From: Chaenocephalus aceratus | Taxonomy: Eukaryota > Chordata > Actinopteri > Perciformes > Channichthyidae | Direction of reading: 5' to 3' | NCBI GenBank assembly: GCA_023974075.1 | Contig: JAMFTG010000235.1 | Span: 62,001 to 126,000 of the forward strand | DNA: 64,000 bases | Shown here: one piece after another, positions 10,982-21,598 of the stretch | Position numbering within the stretch: the stretch's first letter is position 1 | How the letters are laid out: each line of letters begins with the position of its first letter | The notes under the pieces: generated by a model | Told to the model about the DNA's origin: nothing | The model's database searches: none | What the model saw: only the letters and a program-made list of their open reading frames with translations | Translations under genes and position numbers: made by a program

Positions 10982-11602
10982 AGGCCCTGACACACCAAGC
11001 AGTCACCAGAGGACTAGCCGACGCTGAAGTCGGCTGTTGCCTGGCCGTGTTCTCCTGCGTTTTGGCCATGTGTCGCACGGGAACACACCGCACCGACTTC
11101 AGTGCGTGAGTGGCAATAACTCTCCTTACCAGCAGGCGGCGGTAGTGTGTATTCGTCATTCAAAAGAGGCAACAACCGGAAGACAGAGAAGAAGAAGAGT
11201 ATCTTTTCTCCGTAATATCATACAGAGCTGGCCTCTCCTGGATCAAGGTGATGAGCAGGTCTTCGTTTGCATCATTCCAGATCGCCATGATGAGATGAAA
11301 ATGAATAGCAGTCTGTGTGTGCCTTCTTAAATCGTTTGTTTACGTCCCTCACTTCCGCTTCGCTTCTCATGCACTGATTCGCTAGCTGAACAGCCAATCA
11401 GAGTGATTATTTGGTCCGACTGCCAGACCCGATGCATGGCCGATTCAACATGTTGAATCGGCCATGCATCGGGTCTGGCAGTCCAAATAAGGCGTGTCAC
11501 GGTCGACGGTGCGGGACACACCAACCTGACTACGGCGCCGCGAATGCCCGACAGCCTCTGACGGCCTCTGACTCCCAAAATCGGGTTGGTGTGTCAGGGC
11601 CT
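10982..11602. mobile_element. PIF/Harbinger-type MITE with perfect TSD
   Basis: The element starts AGGCCCTGACACACCAA and ends with its inverse. It is flanked on both sides by TTA (10979-10981 and 11603-11605), the TWA duplication expected for PIF/Harbinger. It is 621 bp long and has no transposase. The centre holds a perfect 64-bp palindrome (11419-11482). A related copy begins at 47971 and carries a different hairpin at its centre. Confidence 0.8.
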
Positions 11603-11696
11603 TTACTCCACACATTCCGATGGCCAATTAGTTTTAAACAAAGAGTTTGCAGCATACAGCACAGGCAACATGGGGGGTGGGGGCTTCTCAAAAGAT

Positions 11697-11803
11697 GTTT
11701 GTTGTTGTTTTGTGTCAGTTTTACGTCGCCACTTCCATTCACATTTTTCATCATTGTTCCACAATGTTTATTATGAAATTAATATCCATATATTTTGGAA
11801 GTG
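11697..11803. repeat. dispersed repeat shared with 23545-23650
   Basis: About 105 bp (GTTTGTTGTTGTTTTGTGTC through ATGAAATTAATAT) recur at 23545-23650 in the same orientation with few differences. The family is not known to me. Confidence 0.7.
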
Positions 11804-11999
11804 TAACAATTAAACAAGAACTACACTCTTTTGGCAGTAACAATTAGATAAATAATAAACTGTCAGACTGACACTGAAGACAAACAAACTATTTTCAGCA
11901 ATCAATCTGTTTAGTTGACTCTGGGTGACATGTGGCGATTTAAAAAAATCGTTGTTTGGCTGTTTAGATGGTGTTGCTCCATCTGGGTCACTGCCGGTG

Positions 12000-12629
12000 G
12001 TTGAGACGGTGGGTCTTTGGAGACTAGTTTTATAGCCTCATGTACATTACTTAGGTGCTTCAGGAGATTGGCATTGCTGTTATTCGATGTGGACAATGCT
12101 TTCTGTCTGCACACAGTTTACATTTGACCATAATATTTGTTGCGTCCTTTATCCCCACAAATTGAAAATAGTGGTTATATCTCCAAGTTGTAAATGCGCT
12201 GCTGCTCTCGCTGATACTTGCATCTGCCATAGTGTGTGTGCTGGTGGTGGGCGTTGCCGTGTATGTGTTAGCAAGTGTTTGTGTGTCTGTGTATTTTCCC
12301 CATAAGGCAAGACCCGCCCAACTCTGTCTCTGATTGGCTTACCCTGAAATGTTACCCCGCGTTAACCAATCATCACTCCTCTCTGGTCACTTTCACTTTT
12401 CCATGGTGCTGTGAGAGGACATCGCTGTGTTCGCCTGTAAGCTACATCCGCTGGGAGATTTGGTTCAGTTCCATCACATAATGTAACGCAGTAACGCACC
12501 CATTTAAATCACAGTAACTATAACGGCGTTACTGAATGGGAATAGGTAACTAGTAAAGTTATTAGTTACCGCAAAAGGTAGTTGCGTTACAGTAATGCGT
12601 TAGTTTGTAACACGTTAGTCCCAACACTG
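12000..12629 (-). mobile_element. hAT remnant with frameshifted BED zinc finger
   Basis: The right border, GTTAGTCCCAACACTG at 12629, is the inverse of the CAGTGTTGGGACTAAC end common to fish hATs, so the element reads on the minus strand. At 12020-12160 the minus strand encodes a BED-type zinc finger. VKCKLC carries the first Cys pair in one frame, and NSNANLLKHLSNVHEA carries the His pair in another, so at least one frameshift separates them. BED fingers bind DNA at transposon ends. Only the N-terminal part is present and the other boundary is unclear. Confidence 0.6.
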
Positions 12630-13389
12630 GTAAACACACACCTGATCACCTGAGAGCTGCCGTTTCATTCAGACTGTTTAAAAAAAAAAAAGGTCTGATT
12701 TTAACAACTCAATGTGTGATTGTTATAGCAGTAATATTAGACACTAATAATACAGTAAACTATTAATACTGTACATATTATTGTTTGCCCGTGAGATTAG
12801 GGTGATCGGTGTGAGAGCCGTGCTGCATTTTCCTCCGGTCGGATGTGATATAAAAACAAAGCGATTATTTTTGTTGTTGTAAACTCACGGGGATTAAACT
12901 ACATGTATTAGTGCATTAATTTCAATTCGCGAACATATGATACATTAAATGATCGTGAGGATGATGATTGAAAATCGTTTGTTTGAGCCGGGCTGCATTT
13001 CCTGATGAAAAAACATAGCGGTGTTTTGTACTTACACCAACGTGAATTAAACATTATTTTGTTAAATAAAAACATGGTGATGTTTTGTAAATGATTACAT
13101 GTCTCTTATTTAGCACAGAATATGATCCTATCCGTGACATATGGATCTTAACAAATATCCGATCAGATCCCTGTAGATCAGCTGTTTATTTCACATGAGT
13201 TCCAGTGTGGCAGCTTTTCACGGCTCCCCCATGATCCATTGCAGATGGTTTCATTAAAATTAAATGTATTTATCAAGGGGGCGTATCAAGTCCTGCGGGG
13301 GGGTTTTCCTTTTCAGCAGGGGCCCACCCCGTGCAGATAACGGACCCGCACAGGTAGGCGTCTGAAATGAAGCGCTACATCTGTATATC

Positions 13390-13600
13390 CATGTAACGGA
13401 AAGAAACTCATCTAACTGATCATTTTAATTTTGTTTTCAAAGAAAACCCCACAATGCTAATGCTGAGCCTCTGAATTAGCAACGCCCGAAAAAAGCTAAC
13501 AGATGACTGCACCGAAACTCACTCACAAAACCTTATTATTTATCTTTGCTGCACATCTCAACCCATCGTTTCACATCGTGAGGGGACACAGAATTGAGGG
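13390..13600. repeat. dispersed repeat shared with 43630-43850
   Basis: The blocks CACAATGCTAA, GAGCCTCTGAATTAGC and GACTGCACCGAAA-like sequence occur in the same order at 43630-43850. No coding frame is seen and the family is unknown to me. Confidence 0.65.
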
Positions 13601-13931
13601 GTACCTTCATTATTACATTGCATTTAGCTGACGTTTTTATCCAAAGCGACTTACAATAAGTGCATTCGACCAGGAAGACAGAATCATATAAGTACATCAG
13701 GTTTCATAGAGCCAAGCATTTCAAGTGCTACTCAACTGGCTTTAGATAAGCCAGTCCTTTGTTAGTATATAAGTGCTTTGTTAGCAGTTCTTTGTTAGTA
13801 GTTCTATCCTCGAGGTGGAGTCGAAAGAGATGAGTTTTCAGTCTGGAAGGTGTGTAAGCTTTCTGCTGTCCTGATGTCAATGGGAGCTCATTCCACCATT
13901 TTGGAGCCAGGATAGCAAACCCACGTGTTTT

Positions 13932-15103
13932 GAGAGGGGTCTGCCTGCAGACCTCCACTCTCAGGACACCTCCACTGTCAGTACAGGAAGTGCACGCTAA
14001 GAATTCCAAAATAAAATCACCACTATCAGTACAGTGCCACTTTCCAAACAGGAAATGCACGCAAATACAAAATAAAATCGGATCGTGACCGATCGTGACA
14101 CTTAATATATACGTATATATCTATATATATATATATATATATATATTGTATTGTAGTTACTATTAGTACAGCCGCAGCGCCACTTTCAGAACAGGAAATG
14201 CACGCAAATACAAAATAAAATCGTACTGACACTTATTATACATAAAGTATATATAGATATAAAAATAGGGACACCTTGTATTGTTTACTCTCAGTACAGC
14301 ACCACTTTCCGAACAGGAAATGCACGCTAATACAACATAAAATAGCACTGACACTTATTATCTATAGATATATATCTATATAGATATATATATATCTATA
14401 TATATATGTATTTATATATATAAATACGACATCTTGTATTTTAGTTACACCCGCTAGACAACAGTGGAAGGTCCGGGTGCACCGCGGCGGAGGTGGAGAG
14501 GTTCCAGCTGGGAACCTCCACCCCGCTGCGGGACCCGTGGGACGGTGCGTCTTGGTCACGCTTCATATCGGCCGGCGCGGAGGCCCTCCGACAGTGGGTC
14601 GCGTTTGCCATTCGATCAGTGAGAGGAGAAAAATGCAACAAAAATGGTCAAAATCCGTTAATATATGGATGAGTGTGGGGAGGGGGGGCTGGACACAGGC
14701 CGTGGGGGTACACCAGAGACCGGGCAATGTCCCCGGTAGAAACCGGGTGAAATAACCTACAAAATAATAAAACCGGGGAAAAGTGAAAAAAAGTGTCCGA
14801 AAATAGGCACTCGTGAGGCGGGCAGAGTCCCCTGTCAACTCCCGTTACATATCTCCATGGTGTCATTTGAGCGAAAAACTTTTACGAGAACCAGACTGGG
14901 GGGGTCAAAAGGGCTTGACCAAGGCCGACCCAAAGTGCACGGTGGTCGGACTCATCACCTCCGTGATGAGGCTCCATTGTGATTTGAAAACTTTCATCAA
15001 ACGAGTCCTTCGGTGGGCGGGAAAAAAACGCGTCAGAATCGTCACTTCCTGTACTGACAGTGGAGGTGTCCTGAGAGTGGAGGTCTGCAGGCAGGCTCCC
15101 ATG
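13932..15103. mobile_element. TIR element with 8-bp TSD, copy 1 (unclassified)
   Basis: The element interrupts the L2 copy and is flanked by CGTGTTTT on both sides (13924-13931 and 15104-15111). The ends are inverted: CTGCCTGCAGACCTCCACTC on the left matches the reverse complement of the right end, and the similarity runs about 50 bp inward to ACAGGAAGTG. The outermost bases are GAGAGGGG on the left and CTCCCATG on the right. They do not fit the usual CAG/TAG start of hAT, although an 8-bp duplication is hAT-like. A second copy with its own 8-bp duplication is at 27858-28792. No transposase frame is evident. Confidence 0.85.
13965..14430. repeat. internal subrepeats and AT microsatellites in TIR element copy 1
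   Basis: A block containing CAGGAAATGCACGCAAATAC and AAAATAAAATCG occurs four times with TA-rich microsatellite between copies (for example 14107-14150 and 14361-14425). Copy 2 of the element has fewer of these blocks, so they expand or contract. Confidence 0.75.
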
Positions 15104-15461
15104 CGTGTTTTTGCTGATGGGAACTTAGGTCCCCCTCGCAGCGAGGCTGCAACGAGTCGTTTGGCTGATGCAGAGTGGAGTGCACGTGCTGGGGTGTACG
15201 GTTTAACCATGTCCTGGATGTAGGAAGGGCCAGATCCATTCGCAGCATGGTACGCAAGCACCAGTGTCTTGAAGTGAATTCTAGCAGTTACCGGAAGCCA
15301 GTGAAGGGAGCGGAGGAGCGGCGTGGTGTGGGAGAATTTAGGAAGGTTGAAGACCAGACGAGCCGCTGCATTCTGGATGAGCTGCAGAGGTCGGAGGGCA
15401 CATGCAGGGAGACCAGCCAGGAGGGAGTTGCAGTAGTCTAGGCGTGAGGTGACGAAAGCCA

Positions 15462-18400
15462 GGACCTCAACAGCTTTACGTGAAATCTGAAATCTCAACG
15501 TATGCCGTTTCCATGGCAACGCATCCCCCGCCAAAAAATACGATGTTGTTGTAAGTCAATGGAAAATTGTCCAAACACCACCAGACTTCAGACTATCATT
15601 AATGGTCCGGCCCTCAACAGCTCTACGTGAAATCTGAAATCTCAACGTATGCCGTTTCCATGGCAACGCATCCCCCGCCAAAAAATACGATGTTGTTGTA
15701 AGTCAATGGAAAATTGTCCAAACAGCACCAGACTTCAGACTATCATTAATGGTCCGGCCCTCAACAGCTCTACGTGAAATCTGAAATCTCAACGAATGCC
15801 GTTTCCATGGCAACGCATCCCCCGCCAAAAAAAACGATGTTGTTGTAAGTCAATGGAAAATTGTCCAAACACCACCAGACTTCAGACTATCATTAATGGT
15901 CCGGCCCTCAACAGCTCTACGTGAAATCTGAAATCTCAACGTATGCCGTTTCCATAGCAACGCATCCCCCGCCGAAAAATACGATGTTGTTGTAAGTCAA
16001 TGGAAAATCATCCAAACACCACCAGACTTCAAACTATCATTAATGGTCGGCCATTTTGAATTTAAATCGCGTTTTTTGGCCTCCGTACGAAATCTATCTC
16101 CTCCTAGGGACTTTTATGGTACGGCTCGAAATTCGTCGGGTAGCTTCGCGAGACATGGGCAATCTTAAATTACCACAGGAGTTTTTTTCTTTCGCACGGC
16201 GTAGCCGTTATTTTTCGCCAAAGTTCGCGTTCGCTCGATTTTAGGCGGTCCCTCGCCATGGAACACGATGATGTCATAACTCAAACTGACATTCTCAGAA
16301 CGCCACCAAACTTCACATGATGTTTAGCACCACAGCCCTAAACAGCTCTAGGTCGAATCTGATGTTACTTAATTTGGCGTTACCATGGCGACAGATCCTT
16401 CGCCATAAACAACGGTGTCGCTGTAAATCCAATGGACACGGTCCCATCGTCCCCCAATCTTCACATTTATATCACTGGTCCATGCCTCAACAGCTCCAAG
16501 TGAAATCTGAAATCTCAACGTATGCCGTTTCCATGGCAACGCATCCCCGCCAAAAAATACGATGTTGTTGTAAGTCAATGGAAAATTGTCCAAACAGCAC
16601 CAGACTTCAGACTATCATTAATGGTCCAGCCCTCAACAGCTCTACGTGAAATCTGAAATCTCAACGTATGCCGTTGCCATGGCAACGCATCCCCCGCCAA
16701 AAAATACGATGTTGTTGTTAGTCAATGGAAAATCATCCAAACACCACCAGACTTCAGACTATCATTAATGGTCCGGCCCTCAACAGCTCTACGTGAAATC
16801 TGAAATCTCACCATTTGCCGTTTCCATGGCAACGCTTCCCCCGCCAAAAAATACGATGTTGTTGTAAGTCAATGGAAAATTGTCCAAACAGCACCAGAAT
16901 TCAGACTATCATTAATGGTCCGGCCCTCAACAGCTCTACGTGAAATCTAAAATCTCAACATATGCCGTTTCCATGGCAACGCATCCCCCGCCAAAAAATA
17001 CGATGTTGTTGTAAGTCAATGGAAAATTGTCCAAACAGCACCAGAATTCAGACTATCATTAATGGTCCGGCCCTCAACAGCTCTACGTGAAATCTGAAAT
17101 CTCAACGTATGCCGTTTCCATGGCAACGCATCCCCCGCCAAAAAATACGATGTTGTTGTAAGTCAATGGAAAATTGTCCAAACACCACCAGACTTCAGAC
17201 TATCATTAATGGTCCGGCCCTCAACAGCTCTACGTGAACTCTGAAATCTCAACGTATGCCGTTTCCATGGCAACGCATCCCCAGCCAAAAAAAAAACGAT
17301 GTTGTTGTAAGTCAATGGAAAATTGTCCAAACACCACCAGACTTCAGACTATCATTAATGGTCCGGCCCTCAACAGCTCTACGTGAACTCTGAAATCTCA
17401 ACGTATGCCGTTTCCATGGCAACGCATCCCCCGCCAAAAAAAACCGATGTTGTTGTAAGTCAATGGAAAATTGTCCAAACACCACCAGACTTCAGACTAT
17501 CATTAATGTTCCGGCCCTCAACAGCTCTATGTGAAATCTGAAATCTCAACGTATGCCGTTGCCATGGCAACGCATCCCCCGCCAAAAAATACGATGTTGT
17601 TGTAAGTCAATGGAAAATTGTCCAAACAGCACCAGACTTCAGACTATCATTAATGGTACGGCCCTCAACAGCTCTACGTGAAATCTGAAATCTCAACGTA
17701 TGCTGTTTCCATGGCAACGCATCCCCGCCAAAAAATACGATGTTGTTGTAAGTCAATGGAAAATTGTCCAAACAGCACCAGACTTCAGACTATCATTAAT
17801 GGTCCGGCCCTCAACAGCTCTACGTGAAATCTGAAATCTCAACGTATGCCGTTGCCATGGCAACGCATCCCCCGCCAAAAAATACGATGTTGTTGTAAGT
17901 CAATGGAAAATCATCCAAACACCACCAGTCTTCAGACTATCATTAATGGTCCAGCCCTCAACAGCTCTACGTGAAATCTGAAATCTCACCATTTGCCGTT
18001 TCCATGGCAACGCTTCCCTCGCCATAAAACACGGTGTTGTCCTAATTCAATGGAAAATGGTCCAAACACCATCAGACTTCAGATTACCATTAATGGTCCG
18101 GCCCTCAACAGCTCTATGTCAATTAGGGGATGTCATCATATGCCGTTTCCATGGCAACGCGTCCCTCGCCATGAAATACGGTGTTGTCCTAATTCAATGG
18201 AAAATCATCCAAACAGCACCAGATTTCATATGATGGCTAATGGTCCGGCCCTCAACAGCTCTACGTGAAATCTGAAAACTCACCATTTGCCGTTTCCATG
18301 GCAACGCGTCCCTCGCCATGAAACACGGTGTTGTCCTAATTCAATGGAAAATCATCCAAACACCACCAGACTTCATATGATGGCTCCTAGTCCGGCCTTC

Positions 18401-18860
18401 AACAGCACTATGTCAATTATGAGATGTCATCATATGCCGTTTCCATGGCAACGTATCCCTCGCCAAAAAAACTGGTGTTTTCCTAATTCAATGGAAAATC
18501 ATCCAAACACCACCAGACTTCAGACTAACATCAATGGTCCGGCCCTCAACAGCTCTACTTGAAATCTGAAATCTCAACGTATGCCGTTGCCATGGCAACG
18601 CATCCCCCGCCAAAAAATACGATGTTGTTGTAAGTCAATGGAAAATCATCCAAACACCACCAGACTTCAGACTATCATTAATGGTCCGGCCCTCAACAGC
18701 TCTACGTGAAATCTGAAATCTCAACATTTGCCGTTGCCATGGCAACGCATCCCCCGCCAAAAAATACGATGTTGTCCTAATTCAATGGAAAATGGTCCAA
18801 ACTGCGCCAGACTTCAGACTATGATTAATGGTCCGGCCCTCATCAGCTCTACGCCAATTA
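15462..18860. repeat. 147-bp satellite array, about 23 units
   Basis: The unit begins near GGCCCTCAACAGCTCTACGT and runs through CCGTTTCCATGGCAACGC and GATGTTGTTGTAAGTC to CAGACTATCATTAATGGTC. Successive starts (15609, 15757, 15904, then 16628 to 18836) are 146-148 bp apart. The stretch 16043-16338 is divergent and contains CTCCTCCTAGGG and GGCCATTTTGAA, motifs also found in the repeat arms at 31.1-33.4 kb and 45-46.9 kb, so the array probably grew inside an element of that superfamily. The array ends in a tail with CGCTGCTTGCAGCTTTAATT (18946-18965), a frequent end of such fish repeats. Units from 18000 on are more divergent than the centre. Confidence 0.9.
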
Positions 18861-19843
18861 TGGCTAAATATATTGGCCGAATCCTTGAGACACCTACACA
18901 CGTCGACGTGCGGACAACAGCCTGCGGAACGTCGAACACCCGCTAAACGCTGCTTGCAGCTTTAATTATTCTTGATATTTGAATATGCTTTAAGAAAACA
19001 ACAGCTTACATCACAGCTCTCCAGAGAGTTTCATTTATTGTGTTAGCAGCTCATTCCTTAAAACAGGAGCCTCAGATTGATTATAATGAGAGGAAATACG
19101 AAGGGTTTATTTCAAGCTTGATATGTAAATAAGTTATTGGGCTTTTTTCTTATCAACTTAGATTTGTTAGAAGATGTTCTCAACTTTAATTGACTGCATT
19201 TATTTGAAATTGGGCTCATTAGCACATGAATACTGTGTGTAATGTATTTATTCATATATATTTAAGAAGTACGATATAAGAAAAGCACAAGTTTCAGATG
19301 ATGGCCAATTAGAAATGGACAACGGGCCGCAGTAGTTTGGACACCCTTGGTGTAATACATGCTCAGCTGCTAACAGTGCTAACTCAACGCTAACTCTCTG
19401 TCACTGTTGTGATGCTAAGCTAGCAGTTTGAATAATTGTTACTTTGTTTTCCATCTGTTGCTCTTTCTGCTCTTCACACTGTCAGTCTGGCTGAACCATG
19501 AACAAAACAAAACAACAGACAACAACATTTATAAGTTCGACTTTCTACGCCCTGAAAGCTTTAGAAGACTCTTCACACATCGAGAGAATCACTCAGCCAT
19601 GAGACCGGACTCAGTCAAGCTGCTCTGGCTGCAGATTGCAAACATAACAGTAAATGCATCCAGAAAGATCACAGGGGGCGGATCAATAATGAAACATCAG
19701 AATACAAGGTGGAGGATATAAACTGGTACATCCCAGTGAGGCTCCAAAGAGAACATTAGCTCTGAGCTCAAGTGGTGGGACATTGGAGACGATGAAGCTG
19801 TTTCAGCAGCAAAGCAACAGATGACCTGCTCTCTGCTCCACAG

Positions 19844-20103
19844 CGCTGCTGCTGGACGGCCTGCTGTCTGTTGGCCACGTCACTGATGAAGGCCTGAGCG
19901 TCTTGGAGCCGCTGGAGGTCACACCCACCCACGTGGTGGTGAAGGTGCCTCACCTCTCTCCCTTTGGCCTGGTCATCGATACATTGAAAAGGCTTCTAAA
20001 GTGGCGGATAAAGGGCAAAGTTCTGGTGTTCCTGCGACCCCCGGGCCGAGAGGAGCAAATACTGGATGTCCTTCTGCTGCACAACAACGTCCCTGAGGAG
20101 GAG
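19844..20103 (+). CDS. FIIND exon: end of ZU5 and start of UPA
   Basis: The acceptor CTCTGCTCCACAG precedes 19844 and the donor GAG|GTAATG follows 20103; the start phase is 1 and the end phase 0. The encoded peptide, LLLDGLLSVGHVTDEGL through THVVVKVPHLSPFGLVIDT to ILDVLLLHNNVPEEE, is the ZU5/UPA junction of a FIIND, the self-cleaving module of NLRP1, CARD8 and PIDD1. The catalytic His (codon 19876-19878) and the Ser after the cut (19957-19959) are both present, 27 residues apart as in human NLRP1 H1186/S1213. The residue before the Ser is Leu, not Phe. The exon keeps only about ten residues upstream of the His, so most of ZU5 is not encoded here. In the family the cleaved C-terminal part carries the CARD that activates caspase-1. 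Confidence 0.88.
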
Positions 20104-20472
20104 GTAATGTGCTCACCATCAGACTACTGGTTTGAAACCACAGCTGTTTCCACACACTTCTCCTCTTCTCAAACCTTCTCGTGCTGGGAGAAGATTAAGA
20201 TCTATCTGAACTGTAAATCTTCAGATCGCTCTTTGATTTGTTGTTTTGGTTGGATTCTCTCTCAGCATGTGTTTCTGTCTGCTGATATGCACAGTGTTCT
20301 TTAGCCTTTTCACTGCCGTGCTGGCCCGTGCAACTTATGGTGATTATCTGCGCAGGAATTGGTAATGTTATTAAATTGAATATCTTTTTTTATTGGATCA
20401 AGGTTTCCAGATTAATCTCGAGTATTGGAGGTGTGGAATTTCATCCAACATTTTTTATCCTACACTCTAATT

Positions 20473-20593
20473 CAGTGTTTCTCAAAGTTTTTCATACCAA
20501 GGACCACTTCAATTAATTTATTTCAAATGTGAAATTTTACCAATATACTCACGGACCACCAGTGGTCCGCGGACCACACTTTGAGAAGCACTG
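20473..20593. mobile_element. hAT MITE, 121 bp, perfect 8-bp TSD
   Basis: The ends CAGTGTTTCTCAAAG and CTTTGAGAAGCACTG are inverted. CTCTAATT flanks both sides (20465-20472 and 20594-20601). It sits inside the intron between two UPA exons, away from the splice sites, and contains a GTCCGCGGACCAC palindrome near its right end. It is a small non-autonomous hAT of the CAGTGKTTCTCAAA type. Confidence 0.95.
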
Positions 20594-20733
20594 CTCTAAT
20601 TGAATTACTCACAATATGTCCTCATAATGTTATTCTTAATTTATGGTAATTCTTATCTCTCTGTAGAGCAGGTTGGTCAACATGTGTACATTGTAATGTG
20701 GTTTAAAGTGATCAAAGTGTCCTGTTACTGAAG

Positions 20734-20844
20734 GTTGTTGTCCGACGAGGAGGTGCTGTGCTCGTCAAGGTCTCCTCCGACTGTGAGCTGGACATTGATC
20801 ACAGTTACAGTGTGCACTGTGAGGGCTTCTTCATTCAGCCTGCG
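20734..20844 (+). CDS. FIIND (UPA) middle exon
   Basis: A 111-nt exon, phase 0 at both ends, framed by TTACTGAAG and GCG|GTGAGT. It encodes 37 residues, VVVRRGGAVLVKVSSDCELD and then IDHSYSVHCEGFFIQPA. The block YSVHCEG...QP is the central UPA beta region of fish FIINDs. It continues directly from the exon ending at 20103 and leads into the exon at 20964. Confidence 0.85.
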
Positions 20845-20963
20845 GTGAGTCACTGATGCTCCTCTGAAGGAACACAATGATCATTAACACACATGTATCT
20901 GCATGTGGATCCACGATCAGGAAAGAAACGGATAAACTTTTCACTTCTGCTTCTGGTTTTCAG

Positions 20964-21105
20964 AGTAAAAGATTTGATTCCAGTTTTGGACCAGATTACG
21001 ATCCGACATTTCTAGTTTTACTGATGACGAGCACAGAGAGAGTGTTCTTGAAGGTCCAGGACCAAGGTGGAAATGAAGTCTGGAATTACCGCGTGTCACT
21101 GGAAG
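20964..21105 (+). CDS. FIIND (UPA) last exon
   Basis: A 142-nt exon after GGTTTTCAG, ending at the donor GGAAG|GTAAAG; phase 0 in, phase 1 out. It encodes SKRFDSSFGPDYDPTFLVLL and then MTSTERVFLKVQDQGGNEVW. The pattern F..NYGP.Y.PTF....L....E...L.V.D..G..VW is the C-terminal end of UPA in NLRP1-like proteins. UPA domains self-associate and hold the CARD until release. Confidence 0.87.
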
Positions 21106-21598
21106 GTAAAGACTCCACCTGAGCTCAGACCCAGTGATAGACTGATAACTCTAAAGCTCCATCTCATAGCCTTCTCTATGAAGGCTCCATGGCAGCGCAT
21201 CATTACGACATTAAACACACAACCCGTTATATTCTAAAACCATAGTAAAAACTAGTGTGGTGGTGAAACAGCGGGGCATCATGGGAGTTGTAGTCTTCAG
21301 CTTCTCGTGGTTAAGTGGATAAGCCGCCATTACAGGAGACCGTGATGAACGTACTGTTACCTTGATTAAAATGACACGTCTCTCCGAACCATTTGGGATA
21401 ATGTTCGTACACAACTCAACACAACATGAATAATAGAGGTGTAGGAGTTTTTATACATTATAATGAGGAAATGCTACATATTATAACTTTAGGTGAACAG
21501 AAATCCACCTCTAGGAATGCTGAGTTACTTTAATTGTTAAGAGATCTGTTTAATGTGATTGTTGGTTAACAAAAGTATTTTCCCTGTTTGTCTTCCAG

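Larger units (their letters stand above)
13604..15465 (-). pseudogene. L2 LINE (minus), split by a 1.17-kb insertion
   Basis: The minus strand encodes the C-terminal half of an L2-type reverse transcriptase. From 15465 to 15112 it reads through VTSRLDYCNSLLAGLP, PLQLIQNAAARLVF, LRSLHWLPVTARI and YTPARALHSASAKRL. The frame is then broken by the element at 13932-15103 and resumes at 13931-13770 with GFAILAPKWWNELPL and SRLKTHLFRLHLE. The untranslated tail ends at 13604 with the L2 signature GTCGCTTTGGATAAAA. The catalytic YxDD region is missing, so it was 5'-truncated before the later insertion. At its 5' side it meets the 147-bp satellite. Confidence 0.85.
5321..19843 (+). other. 14.5-kb transposon-filled intron 2
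   Basis: Between the linker exon and the FIIND exon there is no recognisable NACHT, LRR or main ZU5 sequence in any frame that I could find. The space is occupied by the repeats listed separately (hairpins, hAT, long-TIR element, L2, Harbinger MITE, BED-finger hAT, 147-bp satellite). Stretches without any call are 5321-5990, 7404-7772, 12630-13390 and 18967-19843. They are AT-rich and show nothing I can support. Confidence 0.55.

Noticed and set aside
19428..19721. Frame with a signal-peptide-like start just before the FIIND exon
   Set aside because: It starts at TTG, has no domain after the hydrophobic stretch and ends before the acceptor. I found no ZU5-like pattern in it either.
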